Of a stretch of DNA of 64,000 bases, positions 55,440 to 64,000 are shown one piece after another. The translations under genes and the position numbers were made by a program. Numbering within the stretch: the stretch's first letter is position 1; each line of letters starts with the position of its first letter. This DNA is from Stemphylium vesicarium. Its lineage: Eukaryota > Ascomycota > Dothideomycetes > Pleosporales > Pleosporaceae. Below the pieces are notes generated by a model. The model ran no database searches. It was not told where the DNA came from and saw only the letters and a program-made list of their open reading frames with translations. Where the stretch lies: NCBI GenBank assembly GCA_004380135.1, contig QXCR01000078.1, forward strand, positions 62,001-126,000, given 5' to 3'.

Positions 55440-57146
55440 ATGCTCTATACCGCTCTCAATCGAGAGCAGAAGGAGATCAGATTGGTTCACTTGCAGCCTG
55501 CTCTGAACGAATCTGACAACATCAAGTGTCGCTTCAGCATCGTCAACTTAGACAATGATGATGTTCAATATGAAGCGCTATCCTACGTCTGGGGCGACCG
55601 CACACACGACGAGCTGATCTACATCGAGGGTATTGCACAAAGTGTAACGCAGAATCTGTACCAAGCTCTCTTACACCTGCGCTACGAAGATCGCGAACGC
55701 ACGCTCTGGGTAGATGCTATATGTATCGACCAAATTAATTCGCACGAACGCACACACCAAGTGGGCCAGATGAGATCCGTCTACTCTCTCGCGACCACTG
55801 TAGTTGTCTGGCTTTGCGAAGCCTCCTCTAGAACCATACGTGCGTTCAACTTTTTCCAACTTTACGGACACGGCGCTGGCCCGCACATTGCAGAAATGTT
55901 TTCATTTCCAAAAGAGGATGGAGGAGCCATGATCGATGATAACAATGTTTTGGCTTTAGGTCTTCTCATGTGTCTGCCCTGGTTCAACAGAATTTTGACT
56001 GTACAAGAATGGGTCCTAGCTCGCGCCACGATGTTTCAAGCAGGAAAACACACCGTTGATGGAGATTTTCTTGTGCAATGTATCTCCAATATTGAAAGAC
56101 ATGCAAATACCTGCTGCCGGGTTTTCAGTCCTCCTCTTATCCGCGCCTTGTTCGGTATTATTTTTGAACCCTTGAGAACCATGGTGGAATTGCGAAAGGG
56201 AATAAGGGACTTTGTCCGCACTTTGAGCGACTTCCGAAGCAGAGATGCCAAAGACTCTCGCGATAAGCTGTATGGCCTGCTAGCACTTGCAGAAGAGGAT
56301 CTGGCAAGTCTGCTGCACCCAGATTATAATTCAACTGTGGAGCAAGCGTATGAGACTTGGACGAGGGAAATAGTCGCCTCGACGAAACGCCTGGACATTC
56401 TCAGCCAGATCTTGCCTTACGGACAACGAAACCTCAGTACGCCGTCGTTTGTGTCAGATTGGACTGCTAGATGTGAGGGTCCCTACGAAGATAGAAGACC
56501 GACATCCATAAGACGCATCCGCTGCTTATTACTTTACAATACATGTAGAAGCTTAGATGCCAAAGTGGTAGCTGGAACAGGGGTTTTAAAGGTCCGCGGA
56601 ATCATCGTTGATACTGTTGCAGCCATGGTGACTGTCGACAGGGAATATGTGAAAAGTCTGGACGAAATGCACGATCTCCTTAAGCAAATGAAGCGACCGA
56701 AAGATCAATGCTCTCGGCATGACAGTACTACACAAGAATCATATTGGCTGACTATGTGTGGTGGCATGAATCAAGACCGAGGGCGCAACAAGCTGCTTCG
56801 CGTTCACTCAGTTCAGGACGCCTCGGCTGTGAAAAGATGGCTCGTATGGTGCAAAGCTGGTCGCATCCCAGACCCTGAAAACGAAGTACTTGATACAGAG
56901 GATTTGTTCCTAGATGTATCCTGGGGACGAGATTTCGCGACTACCGAGCTGGGACGCATGGGGTTCGTTCCGAAGAATACACAGATCGGAGATCGAATCG
57001 CCGTTCTCATTGCAATCCATGTTCCATTCGTTTTAAGACCCAAGGGAGAGTGCTACACTGTGATGGGCGATGCGTATATACAGGGCATCATGGATGGGGA
57101 AGCGATGAAGCCTTTGGAGGAACTCGAGAATATTGTTCTCGTGTAA
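55440..57146 (+). CDS. HET-domain protein (heterokaryon incompatibility)
   Basis: An intronless 568-residue protein. The three HET motifs are visible in order: YEALSYVWGDRTHDELIYI (about 41-59), TLWVDAICIDQINSHERTHQV (about 88-108) and later LPWFNRILTVQEWVLA, where the family has WFxRxWxxQE. The region DSRDKLYGLLAL near 280 and the C-terminal GDRIAVLIAIHVPFVLRP complete the usual long HET architecture. HET proteins trigger programmed cell death on non-self recognition and are numerous in Pezizomycotina; whether this one is active is unknown. No NACHT or repeat domain is attached. The start is the first ATG before YTALNREQKEIRLVHL. Confidence 0.9.
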   Translation: MLYTALNREQKEIRLVHLQPALNESDNIKCRFSIVNLDNDDVQYEALSYVWGDRTHDELIYIEGIAQSVTQNLYQALLHLRYEDRERTLWVDAICIDQINSHERTHQVGQMRSVYSLATTVVVWLCEASSRTIRAFNFFQLYGHGAGPHIAEMFSFPKEDGGAMIDDNNVLALGLLMCLPWFNRILTVQEWVLARATMFQAGKHTVDGDFLVQCISNIERHANTCCRVFSPPLIRALFGIIFEPLRTMVELRKGIRDFVRTLSDFRSRDAKDSRDKLYGLLALAEEDLASLLHPDYNSTVEQAYETWTREIVASTKRLDILSQILPYGQRNLSTPSFVSDWTARCEGPYEDRRPTSIRRIRCLLLYNTCRSLDAKVVAGTGVLKVRGIIVDTVAAMVTVDREYVKSLDEMHDLLKQMKRPKDQCSRHDSTTQESYWLTMCGGMNQDRGRNKLLRVHSVQDASAVKRWLVWCKAGRIPDPENEVLDTEDLFLDVSWGRDFATTELGRMGFVPKNTQIGDRIAVLIAIHVPFVLRPKGECYTVMGDAYIQGIMDGEAMKPLEELENIVLV

Positions 57147-58404
57147 GACCGAGATGTAACTCATCTCGAACGATTGAGAGCAGTACACAGCTTCCTAGTT
57201 GGCAGCAATGTATGGCGTAGTTGCCTTGGTCTTGCGTCTAGTGTTTCTGCGGTCGGGTCAAATTCTCAGCAGCCCATTTCCTGGTACCAACGTGGAGGTA
57301 CGCCGCTTTCACCAAAGAGGATACCCTCGTTCAATCCCTTTGCCGTGCAATCTGAACTCAATGCGTTGAGCCGCAGCCTTTGTTTACTTGCCGATATTAA
57401 GCATACCACGTCTCCCTTGCAGTAGGATAAGAGATTCTTTAGCAAGGCTCCCTAGGACAGCCGAGGAAAGATCACAGCCGAGTACCAGCCAGACTGAGCA
57501 CGCGCATACATCGATACATTGAAGTGGAGATTGAAGCACCTGACGAGCCTACCGAGCCAGCGTTAGAGGACATTACCTTGGAGATGACTGTACGATGGAA
57601 GTCTGAATCCAGAAACAAGAACACCGTGACATCTTTGGTCTGGGAAACCACATTTGATTTACATCGCGTGTACTAATTATACATACCCGACAGTCTTATG
57701 CCGACATCGACTAGAATGAAGCTGATATCTGAAGCGAACCCGAGAATGTCGGCGCCGGATGTCATCCTTGGGGGCGAGATAGACTGCTAGTTCAGAAGCG
57801 CGACGCATACTGAGGCCTTTGTCTTCGCGGCCACTTTGATTCAATCCTCGGATGGCATGAGTGGTGCTTTTGTCGATAAGACCTTCGTTCTTGATGGCAT
57901 AAGTAGGCGAGTGATGCGCACACGGACCGCGCAGGCTTTCAGGGTCGCATGTTGCAAATTCGCGACCCTACGTCATTTCTTCTCCGCTTGAAATCTCAGC
58001 TCGTTTGGAAAAGGCCTGATGGTTGTGCGATAGTCTTGCGTGATGCTCCCCAGCCACCACAATACTAGCTGACATATGTTTTCGCCCGAAAGCAAGGAGT
58101 CGCCAGATGGTTCGTGACGGTGCGAGAGGGATATATCAAGTTTAATAGTACCTAAGCAATCTCTGTGCGAAAGCAGCAACCGCAGGTGAGCATTGCTTCA
58201 TATCATCGGAACACGGCTAAATTTTGATGAGGGGTTGAAGTGTGGAAGGCTTCAAAATCGGGCAGCTTGATGTTTGGTACCACGTTCGCGTCTTTAGCCC
58301 CGGACGCGTCGGCGGCCTGCATTCGCGTCGCGCTCCTCACACCTTCCAAATCTCAACACCACATTGTTGTAACGGGTACTGATACATTTGTTTCTACTGG
58401 TAAC
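57147..58404. other. Intergenic; possible exon remnant at 57443-57676
   Basis: About 1.26 kb between the HET gene and the aldo/keto reductase. One frame (57443-57676, plus) is open for 78 codons and looks coding (RYIEVEIEAPDEP, ITLEMTVRWKSE, SLVWETTFDL). It lacks an upstream Met and a recognisable partner. The rest shows nothing. Confidence 0.4.
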
Positions 58405-59620
58405 CTAATCTTGACGCGCAGGGTCGAGCTCGGTTTTTCCGACGATCTCAGCAATCTTCGCCATCACGTCCGCAGTAAGCTTATCCATGATCTTCAAGGC
58501 TGCACAGTTGTCCACCACTTGCTCGGGTCTCGACGCACCCGTGATAACTGCAGAGACATGCGGATTCTTCAAGCACCATGCGAGCGATAGCTGCGACTGA
58601 CTGACGCCCAAGCTATCCGCAATCGGCTGTTGAACAGGTTAGCAAGGCTAAATTGCGATGATTGACGAGTCCAAAACACACCTTTAATGCCTTTGCTCTG
58701 CTGATCAGATCCTTCCACTCATCATTTCCGTACCGATCGCGCATACCGCTCACGAAGCCATCTTTCCCTTCCGCGAATCTTGACCCTTGAGGTGGCGCGT
58801 CCGGACTATCGTTGTACTTCCCACTCAGGAGCCCGAATTTCAGCGGCGAGAATGTCGTCAGCCCAATGCCGAAGCGCGCATATAGGCGTTGGAACTCGCT
58901 CTCAACCTTCTTTCGCTCCAGCAAGTTGTACTGCGGCTGCTCTACTACCGGCGCAATGAGACCCAACTGCTTCGCTATTCCGCACGCCTCGGCAATCTCA
59001 TCCGCAGACCATTCGGACGTACCCCAGTACAGCGCCCAGCCCTTCTGCTCGATGACGTGATTGAAGGCGCGGACTGTCTCTTCCATGGGCGTGAGGCGGT
59101 CCGGACGATGCGCATATACTATATCGACATACTCCAGATCCATCCGCTTGAGCGATGCGCGAAGCCCCTCAATGATATGTTTACGCGAAAGGCCGTGGTT
59201 GTTCACCAGTACCTCTCCATTGTGGCCGCCCCAGTTCAGCTTGGTGGATATCACAAGATCGCTGCGACTCCAGCCAAACTTCTTGATGGCCTGACCCATT
59301 ATGATCTCAGATTGGCCCGACGCGTAGGACTCAGCGGTGTCGAAAAACGTGATCCCGTTATCGTATGCGGTCTTCATAATGGAGAAAGTGCGTTCTGGGG
59401 CTGGAATTAGTCATGTGGATCGCGGAAAGAGGTATAGAGTCAAGAACCATTGTCGACATGGCCACCGAAGCTACAATAAAGTCAGCGCTGGCACATGAGA
59501 AGAAGACGGTCCTGCGACATACGTGAGCCATCCTCCCAAACCGAGCACTGAAACATGCAGCCCGCTGTTGCCCAGGCGGCGGTATTGCATGCCAGTTTTA
59601 CGAGGTTCTTCCCATGCCAT
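58405..59620 (-). CDS. Aldo/keto reductase, Kv-channel-beta-like
   Basis: Four exons (complement of 58405-58626, 58682-59400, 59448-59470 and 59523-59620) encode 353 residues; the second exon is only 23 nt. It starts [20 protein letters not shown]. The AKR fold is shown by [36 protein letters not shown] (catalytic Asp and Tyr), STKLNWGG (Lys), [11 protein letters not shown] (His) and the C-terminal NADPH clamp [14 protein letters not shown]. Tail and spacing match the AKR6 group related to potassium-channel beta subunits, which in fungi are soluble NADPH-dependent reductases. The substrate is unknown. Confidence 0.9.
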
Positions 59621-60406
59621 GTTACAGGTGTTCGTATGTAAATATGTCGATACAAGAGCAAAAGATTCGAAAGTCAAGGAACCAGAATTGGACGGCGTTG
59701 AGCCATCAGGTGCGACCTTCTCATCGAGAAATTGCTGGTGCGGCCCAAAGTCGCGCCGACCCCACTGAGGACGGAAAACCTGTGATGAGGGGCAAAGCCA
59801 TGAAGCTACCTGCCTGCATCGGAGATGCCGTCTTCTTCAGGAAATTCGGGCATTGCCGCCATTGCTGTCATTCTCACGGGAATGCGAATTGCAATGACTC
59901 GCGACAACGTCTCGTCATCCACCCCCGCAATAACGACATGCAGTAGCGTGGACATATATGTGGAGCGTCGTGTGCGAAGTGGGCCGGGCTAACGACATCA
60001 ACGATGAAGGAACTCAACTCTCTGCAACCGGTGGAAGTCCAGACATTCGTCAGATGTTTGCGAAAGGCTCCATATTCTGCGAAACAAGGACTCCGAGGCA
60101 TACCCAGGTATTAAACTGCTTCCAAGAAAGGATGTGAGTCTCAATCGTAACGCGAATACTCGTTGGCATGGAATTCGAAGGTAACCAAATTATATTTTCC
60201 ATTTAGACGTACGGCTAAGTGCAACCGAGGGTCGCGAAAACTTCGGCACGATTGATGGGCGTTTTGCGGCTTCCAGACCCTTGGTGAGGGGATGCCAAGG
60301 TTCGCGGGTCAGGCGTGCGCAACGTCGCCTTCCTCATTGCACACAACAGCACTCCTGACAGCACAATGTCGACTGCTTACGGCTCGGCCATCTTACTCTA
60401 ATTGGC
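59621..60406. other. Intergenic between reductase and MFS gene
   Basis: About 785 bp between the 5' end of the reductase and the 3' end of the MFS gene. Only short overlapping frames were seen. It probably contains the reductase promoter. Confidence 0.45.
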
Positions 60407-62106
60407 CTAAATCGTGAACCGGAAATCCAGCCGCTTGTTGCCATCTTTTTCACGGGCGGCAATGTCTGCTTGGTACAACTCCTTCTCCTCGCTAGTCAGC
60501 TGCTCCCACCTCTTTTGCTTATTCTTGTTCAGGCGCACCAGGACCGTCCTTTGCACGAGGAATGTCAGCACGCTAAGTGCGCAGATGGCTACGAGCACCG
60601 AGTTTCCCTGCTTATAGTACGGACTATCGTATTTGCGGTAGATCTGTGAACTGATCAAGGATCCGATTTGGACAATAACGTTGTATGTTGCCGCCGTGAT
60701 TGCGCGCTTTTTGACGTCGAAAGTGTTCTCGGAGATCCAGGATGAGACCAGTGGATGGAAATATGGGTATCCGGAGATCAGCGTGATCAGCGAAAAACGG
60801 CTCCATTCGCGGCCGCCATCGGGAAGCGTCAGAAGCGCAACGAGCAGCGGCATAATCCAGAATTCACCGAATATACAGTGGAAGGTGCGTTCGTTAAAGT
60901 AATCGCTGGAATATGCCAGCGCTATCATGGTGACAACTTGGAGCGCAGCAGACGGAATTGTCAGCATGTTGCTGTTGAAGGTGCTGAAACCAAGACGCTT
61001 GAGCGTGAGTGTGAGATAGCCTTGCACGGGCGAGGCTGGGATGTAGGCAACAAGGCCGATGAAGTACAGACCCCACATGGATGAATCTGACCAAGCCGCG
61101 CGGATATCCTTCAGAGTGGCAGGCTCCTTGAGAGCCGTGAGGCCCTTGGCTGGATCGTCTCTGAGAATTCGGTTTACCATGATGACCTCTTCTCGCTCGG
61201 TGTACCAGCCATTGCGCCAAAGCACATTTTTGGTGGATGTGGGCGCCGCGGGCAAGTACAGGAAGGAAAGCACGGCGATAACCACAGTCAGAAGACCTTC
61301 GAGGAGAAAGAGCCAAAACCAGCCAGGTTTTCCTCCGACACCGCGCATTTCCAGAATGCCCGCTGCGAGTAGGGCGGAAACGACGCGGGCGACGTTGAGC
61401 GTGGACCAGAAGGCCGCCAGGCGCAGGGAGAGCTCTTTTGACTTGTAGAAATAAGTCGCAAACAAGATGACTCCAGGAATGAAGCCGCCCTCGCAAAACC
61501 CGATAGCTGCTCGGCCGAGATAGAACGAGGTGCGATCGTGCATCCAAGCTTGACCCCAGGATGCAGTTCCCCAGGCAAGCATCATGGTCGGAAGGATGTA
61601 CTTGAAGCCATATCGCTTGGTGAGGCTAGAAACACCGTCAGCCAGACAGGTATCCAAGATTGACTCGGGCACACCCACAATTGAACTGGAAATTCCGCAG
61701 CCAGAAAGCACAGAAGCTGGATGGTAGTGCCGTTGTTGTAGTCATCGCTAGTCAAACCAAGGTCGTCCAAAAGGTTATCGGCGAGCGCATTGGACAGATT
61801 GCCGCGATCAAGCTGCGTTTATTAACATTTGAACCCAATTTCCAGCACACATCAACTCACCTGCAGCCCGAACATCATAAGACATAACCAGGTGAGTAGC
61901 CGTAGATCCGTTTTCCGCACAACACGCCGCTCCTCCTCTACACTCCAACTGGCAAGCGGATCGAAGCGATGTCGGCCTTCGTAGCTCTCGTGTGGAGGAA
62001 CTATGTCTGCAAGCTCTCCTCTCCCGATATGAGCCGACTGCTTGAGCGAGTTGGCATCTTCGCTGACCCGTGTTGTATGCGGGGCTGCTTCGATGTCGTT
62101 TCCCAT
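60407..62106 (-). CDS. MFS anion permease, Dal5/Soa1-type (ACS family)
   Basis: Three exons (complement of 60407-61625, 61679-61812 and 61861-62106) encode 532 residues. An acidic cytosolic N-terminus precedes about twelve membrane helices. LDRGNLSNALADNLLDDLGLTSDDYNN after the first helix is the hallmark of the allantoate permease (Dal5) family. LTKRYGFKYILPTMMLAWG, GRAAIGFCEGGFIPGVILFATYFYKSKELSLRLAAFWS and GYLTLTLKRLGFSTFNSNML follow in the usual order. The family carries organic anions: allantoate, pantothenate, vitamins, and in yeast Soa1 sulfonates, sulfate and related compounds. It is divergent from a Jlp1-like dioxygenase with 522 bp between start codons, which favours a sulfonate (inference). 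Confidence 0.88.
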
Positions 62107-62628
62107 TGTCGTGGTCCGGGGAGCTCAAGCCAACTGCAAACTTGGCGGTGAAATGTAAAAGCTGTTAGCGACTGAAGACCAAAGACCACTGTCTCTCAGG
62201 AGACGCGATTCCATCTTCTATATATCACGTAAACATTGATGTCGCAATTGCGCCTCATCTCGTCGCCATCTTGGCCTTGCACACCGAGGTAGTAAGTGCG
62301 CCGCCGAAGGAGGAGAAAGAGGGGAGTGCACGGTGATGCGCATGTTGATATGCGTCCGATTGGCTTACTGTGTCTACCCCTGGTTCGATCTTTACAGGTA
62401 GTCTGAATGTCCCGCAACATGGTTGTCGGCCCTAGTCCCAATATATCCAAAGTGTCCGATGACGTGCTCTAGCCAACGCACGGCGGTTGCAGCGACCTTA
62501 CTTCCGGGAAGGATTAATATGCTTGGGACCGCCGGGTGAACAAAGCTAAAGCTGATATCCCGTCTGGTCAAACGAAAATTACTAGGCTCACTTCAGTGCT
62601 TGTATAACATAGTATCTATTCGTTGTCC
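62107..62628. promoter_or_regulatory. Shared divergent promoter of MFS and dioxygenase genes
   Basis: 522 bp between two start codons pointing away from each other. It has no coding potential of note. A shared control region is inferred from the arrangement. No specific binding site was identified with confidence. Confidence 0.5.
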
Positions 62629-63876
62629 ATGATGGCTCCAGCAAAGCGCACGGATTCTATACACGAAGATGGTGTCAATGGTACCAAAATCGTTGGCGGG
62701 AACTCGACCGCCCGATCAAGGCTATCGGAGCCTCTGGTCTATTCGGGGTCGCTAGACAGCTTCAAACATCAGGATCTGACACCGGTCATCGGGAGAGAAT
62801 ACGAGGGCCTCCAGGTAACGGATCTGCTTTCACAGGGCGACACCTTGATAAGAGACCTGGCCGTCACCAGTACGACGCTCTGACCGTAAACGAATTATGC
62901 TGTTGCTGACATCTTTCACTAGTCTCGCAACGCGGTGTTGTGTTCTTGCGAAACCAGGACGTCACACCTAATCAGATGCGCGACCTAATGCTGCGCATAA
63001 CCGAACTTTCAGGATGCGTAAGTCAAAGTTGCTAGCAAAGCTCCTCAACTTCATGAATGCTAACGTGTAGCTAGCCCTCTTCATCTGGCCTCCACGTACA
63101 TCCCCTCACAGAAGAAGGCTCCGAACTAGGCGACCAGATCTCCGTCATCAGTAGCGAGAAGCAGAAGAAAGGAGGCGGTCTCACACACCAACTCTCTGAT
63201 GTCAGCCGTCTCGCATCTGCAGGCTGGCACAGCGACATCACCTTCGAGCCCGTACCGTCTGACTACGCAATGCTGAAGATCCATACTCTGCCCCCAACAG
63301 GCGGGGACACTTTGTGGGCCTCAGGCTACGAGATCTACGATCGCCTCTCTCCAGCCATGCGAACTCTCCTCGAGGGCCTAACAGCAACGCACGACGCAAA
63401 GTTCTTCCTAGAAGAAGCAGAGAGACTAGGAAACCCACTTCGAAAAGACATCCGTGGAAACCCATTGAACTCTGGTGACTCGCTAACAGCCACACACCCG
63501 GTCATACGCACGAATCGTAAGTCTATCAACCCTTCTTCAAGCACTGTAATTGCTGACATATACCACAGCTGTGACGGGGTGGAAGTCAGTCTACGTGAAC
63601 AAAGGATTCACCAAGCGCATCAATGGTATCACGAGGGACGAGTCCGACCTCCTTTTGCCATATCTGTTCAACCTTATGACGCAGAATCACGACGCTCAGG
63701 TGCGGTTCAAGTGGCAGAAGAACGACCTGGCTATTTGGGATAACCGGAGTACGTGGCATTGCGCGACGTATGACTACGCGGAGGCGAGGGCGGGAGACAG
63801 AGTGTGTAGCCTTGGGGAGGCGCCCTACCTTGATTTAGGAAGCCGGAGTAGAAAGGAGGCGTTAGGGTTGGCATAG
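62629..63876 (+). CDS. Jlp1/TauD-type Fe(II)/2-oxoglutarate sulfonate dioxygenase
   Basis: Four exons (62629-62869, 62923-63017, 63075-63516, 63569-63876) encode 361 residues, starting MMAPAKRTDS. GVVFLRNQDVTPNQM near 90 and the iron motif in WHSDITFEPVPSDYAML (His-X-Asp about 172-174) place it in TauD/TfdA. PPTGGDTLWASGYEIYDRLSP and VTGWKSVYVNKGFTKRI are characteristic of the taurine/alkylsulfonate dioxygenase branch that includes yeast Jlp1. The distal His is in WDNRSTWHCATYDY. The usual C-terminal Arg segment is seen as AGDRVCSLGEAPYLD rather than the common RxxxR. It should release sulfite and an aldehyde from sulfonates, using 2-oxoglutarate and O2. Sulfonate specificity is inferred from family. 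Confidence 0.88.
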
Positions 63877-64000
63877 GAGGTTGCATAAATGTACTGGAGG
63901 GCTCTCTGGATAATTATATTGTAGTCGTCTCACAGGGATACTGACTTATCCGTGATTTATTTATCAGTCGCCTCACAAATTTGTGGAATACTCCTTAACG
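63877..64000. other. Right flank, 3' end of dioxygenase transcript
   Basis: 124 bp after the last stop codon. It is AT-rich with no further feature. Confidence 0.4.

Noticed and set aside
61582..61770. Reading straight through the exon 2/exon 3 junction of the MFS gene
   Set aside because: The frame leaves the family pattern after EFPVQL. A 53-nt GTGGGT...CTAG intron restores LTKRYGFKYILP in phase, so it is an intron, not a frameshift.
5248..63876. Three Fe(II)/2-oxoglutarate dioxygenases (about 6, 46 and 63 kb) as one gene cluster
   Set aside because: They are tens of kilobases apart with unrelated housekeeping genes between, and they belong to different branches. Only the last has a plausible partner.

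Overview
This window reads as chromosomal DNA of a filamentous ascomycete (Pezizomycotina, most likely Dothideomycetes/Pleosporales; the clade is an inference). Genes are dense, with short introns of about 45-110 nt and GTRNGT...YAG borders. The gene set includes a HET-domain protein, fused betaine-lipid synthase, DUF3632, a secreted GMC oxidoreductase, a 12-cysteine secreted protein and a Fot1/pogo transposon. No operons, CRISPR arrays or bacterial features are present. Exon coordinates were built by hand from splice sites, and every multi-exon model given as complete closes in phase.

Layout. 0.4-6.8 kb: ferric reductase, methionine-type permease, an unassigned ORF and a TfdA/TauD-type dioxygenase. 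6.8-16.9 kb: an accessory island of decay. It holds a DUF3632 gene with a single in-frame stop, a small cysteine-rich secreted protein (effector candidate), a long broken gene with a MITE-like insertion, and a complete but mutated Fot1-like element whose two visible catalytic Asp codons read Asn. 16.9-23.4 kb: secreted GMC oxidoreductase, MetE-like protein, GRE2-like reductase. 24-57 kb: mostly housekeeping genes. These are NTF2, two unknown nuclear-looking proteins, 3-hydroxyacyl-CoA dehydrogenase, TOF1/Swi1, a disordered protein, an ACOT13-like thioesterase, TFIIH Tfb2, the spliceosomal helicase Aquarius, complex I 21 kDa subunit, trimethyllysine dioxygenase, tRNA-Arg(CCG), proteasome Rpt5, betaine-lipid synthase BTA1 and a HET protein. 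58-64 kb: an aldo/keto reductase, then a divergent pair of a Dal5/Soa1-type MFS transporter and a Jlp1-type sulfonate dioxygenase.

How the genes may work together. The divergent MFS/dioxygenase pair resembles a two-gene organosulfonate-use module (uptake plus oxidative release of sulfite). Ferric reductase, methionine-type permease and three Fe(II)/2-oxoglutarate dioxygenases give the window an iron and sulfur flavour, but only the last pair is close enough to suggest co-regulation. No clear new multi-gene system was found. The strongest observations are the decay island around the secreted protein, the organosulfonate pair, recurrent in-frame nonsense codons, and poly-C tracts in three introns.
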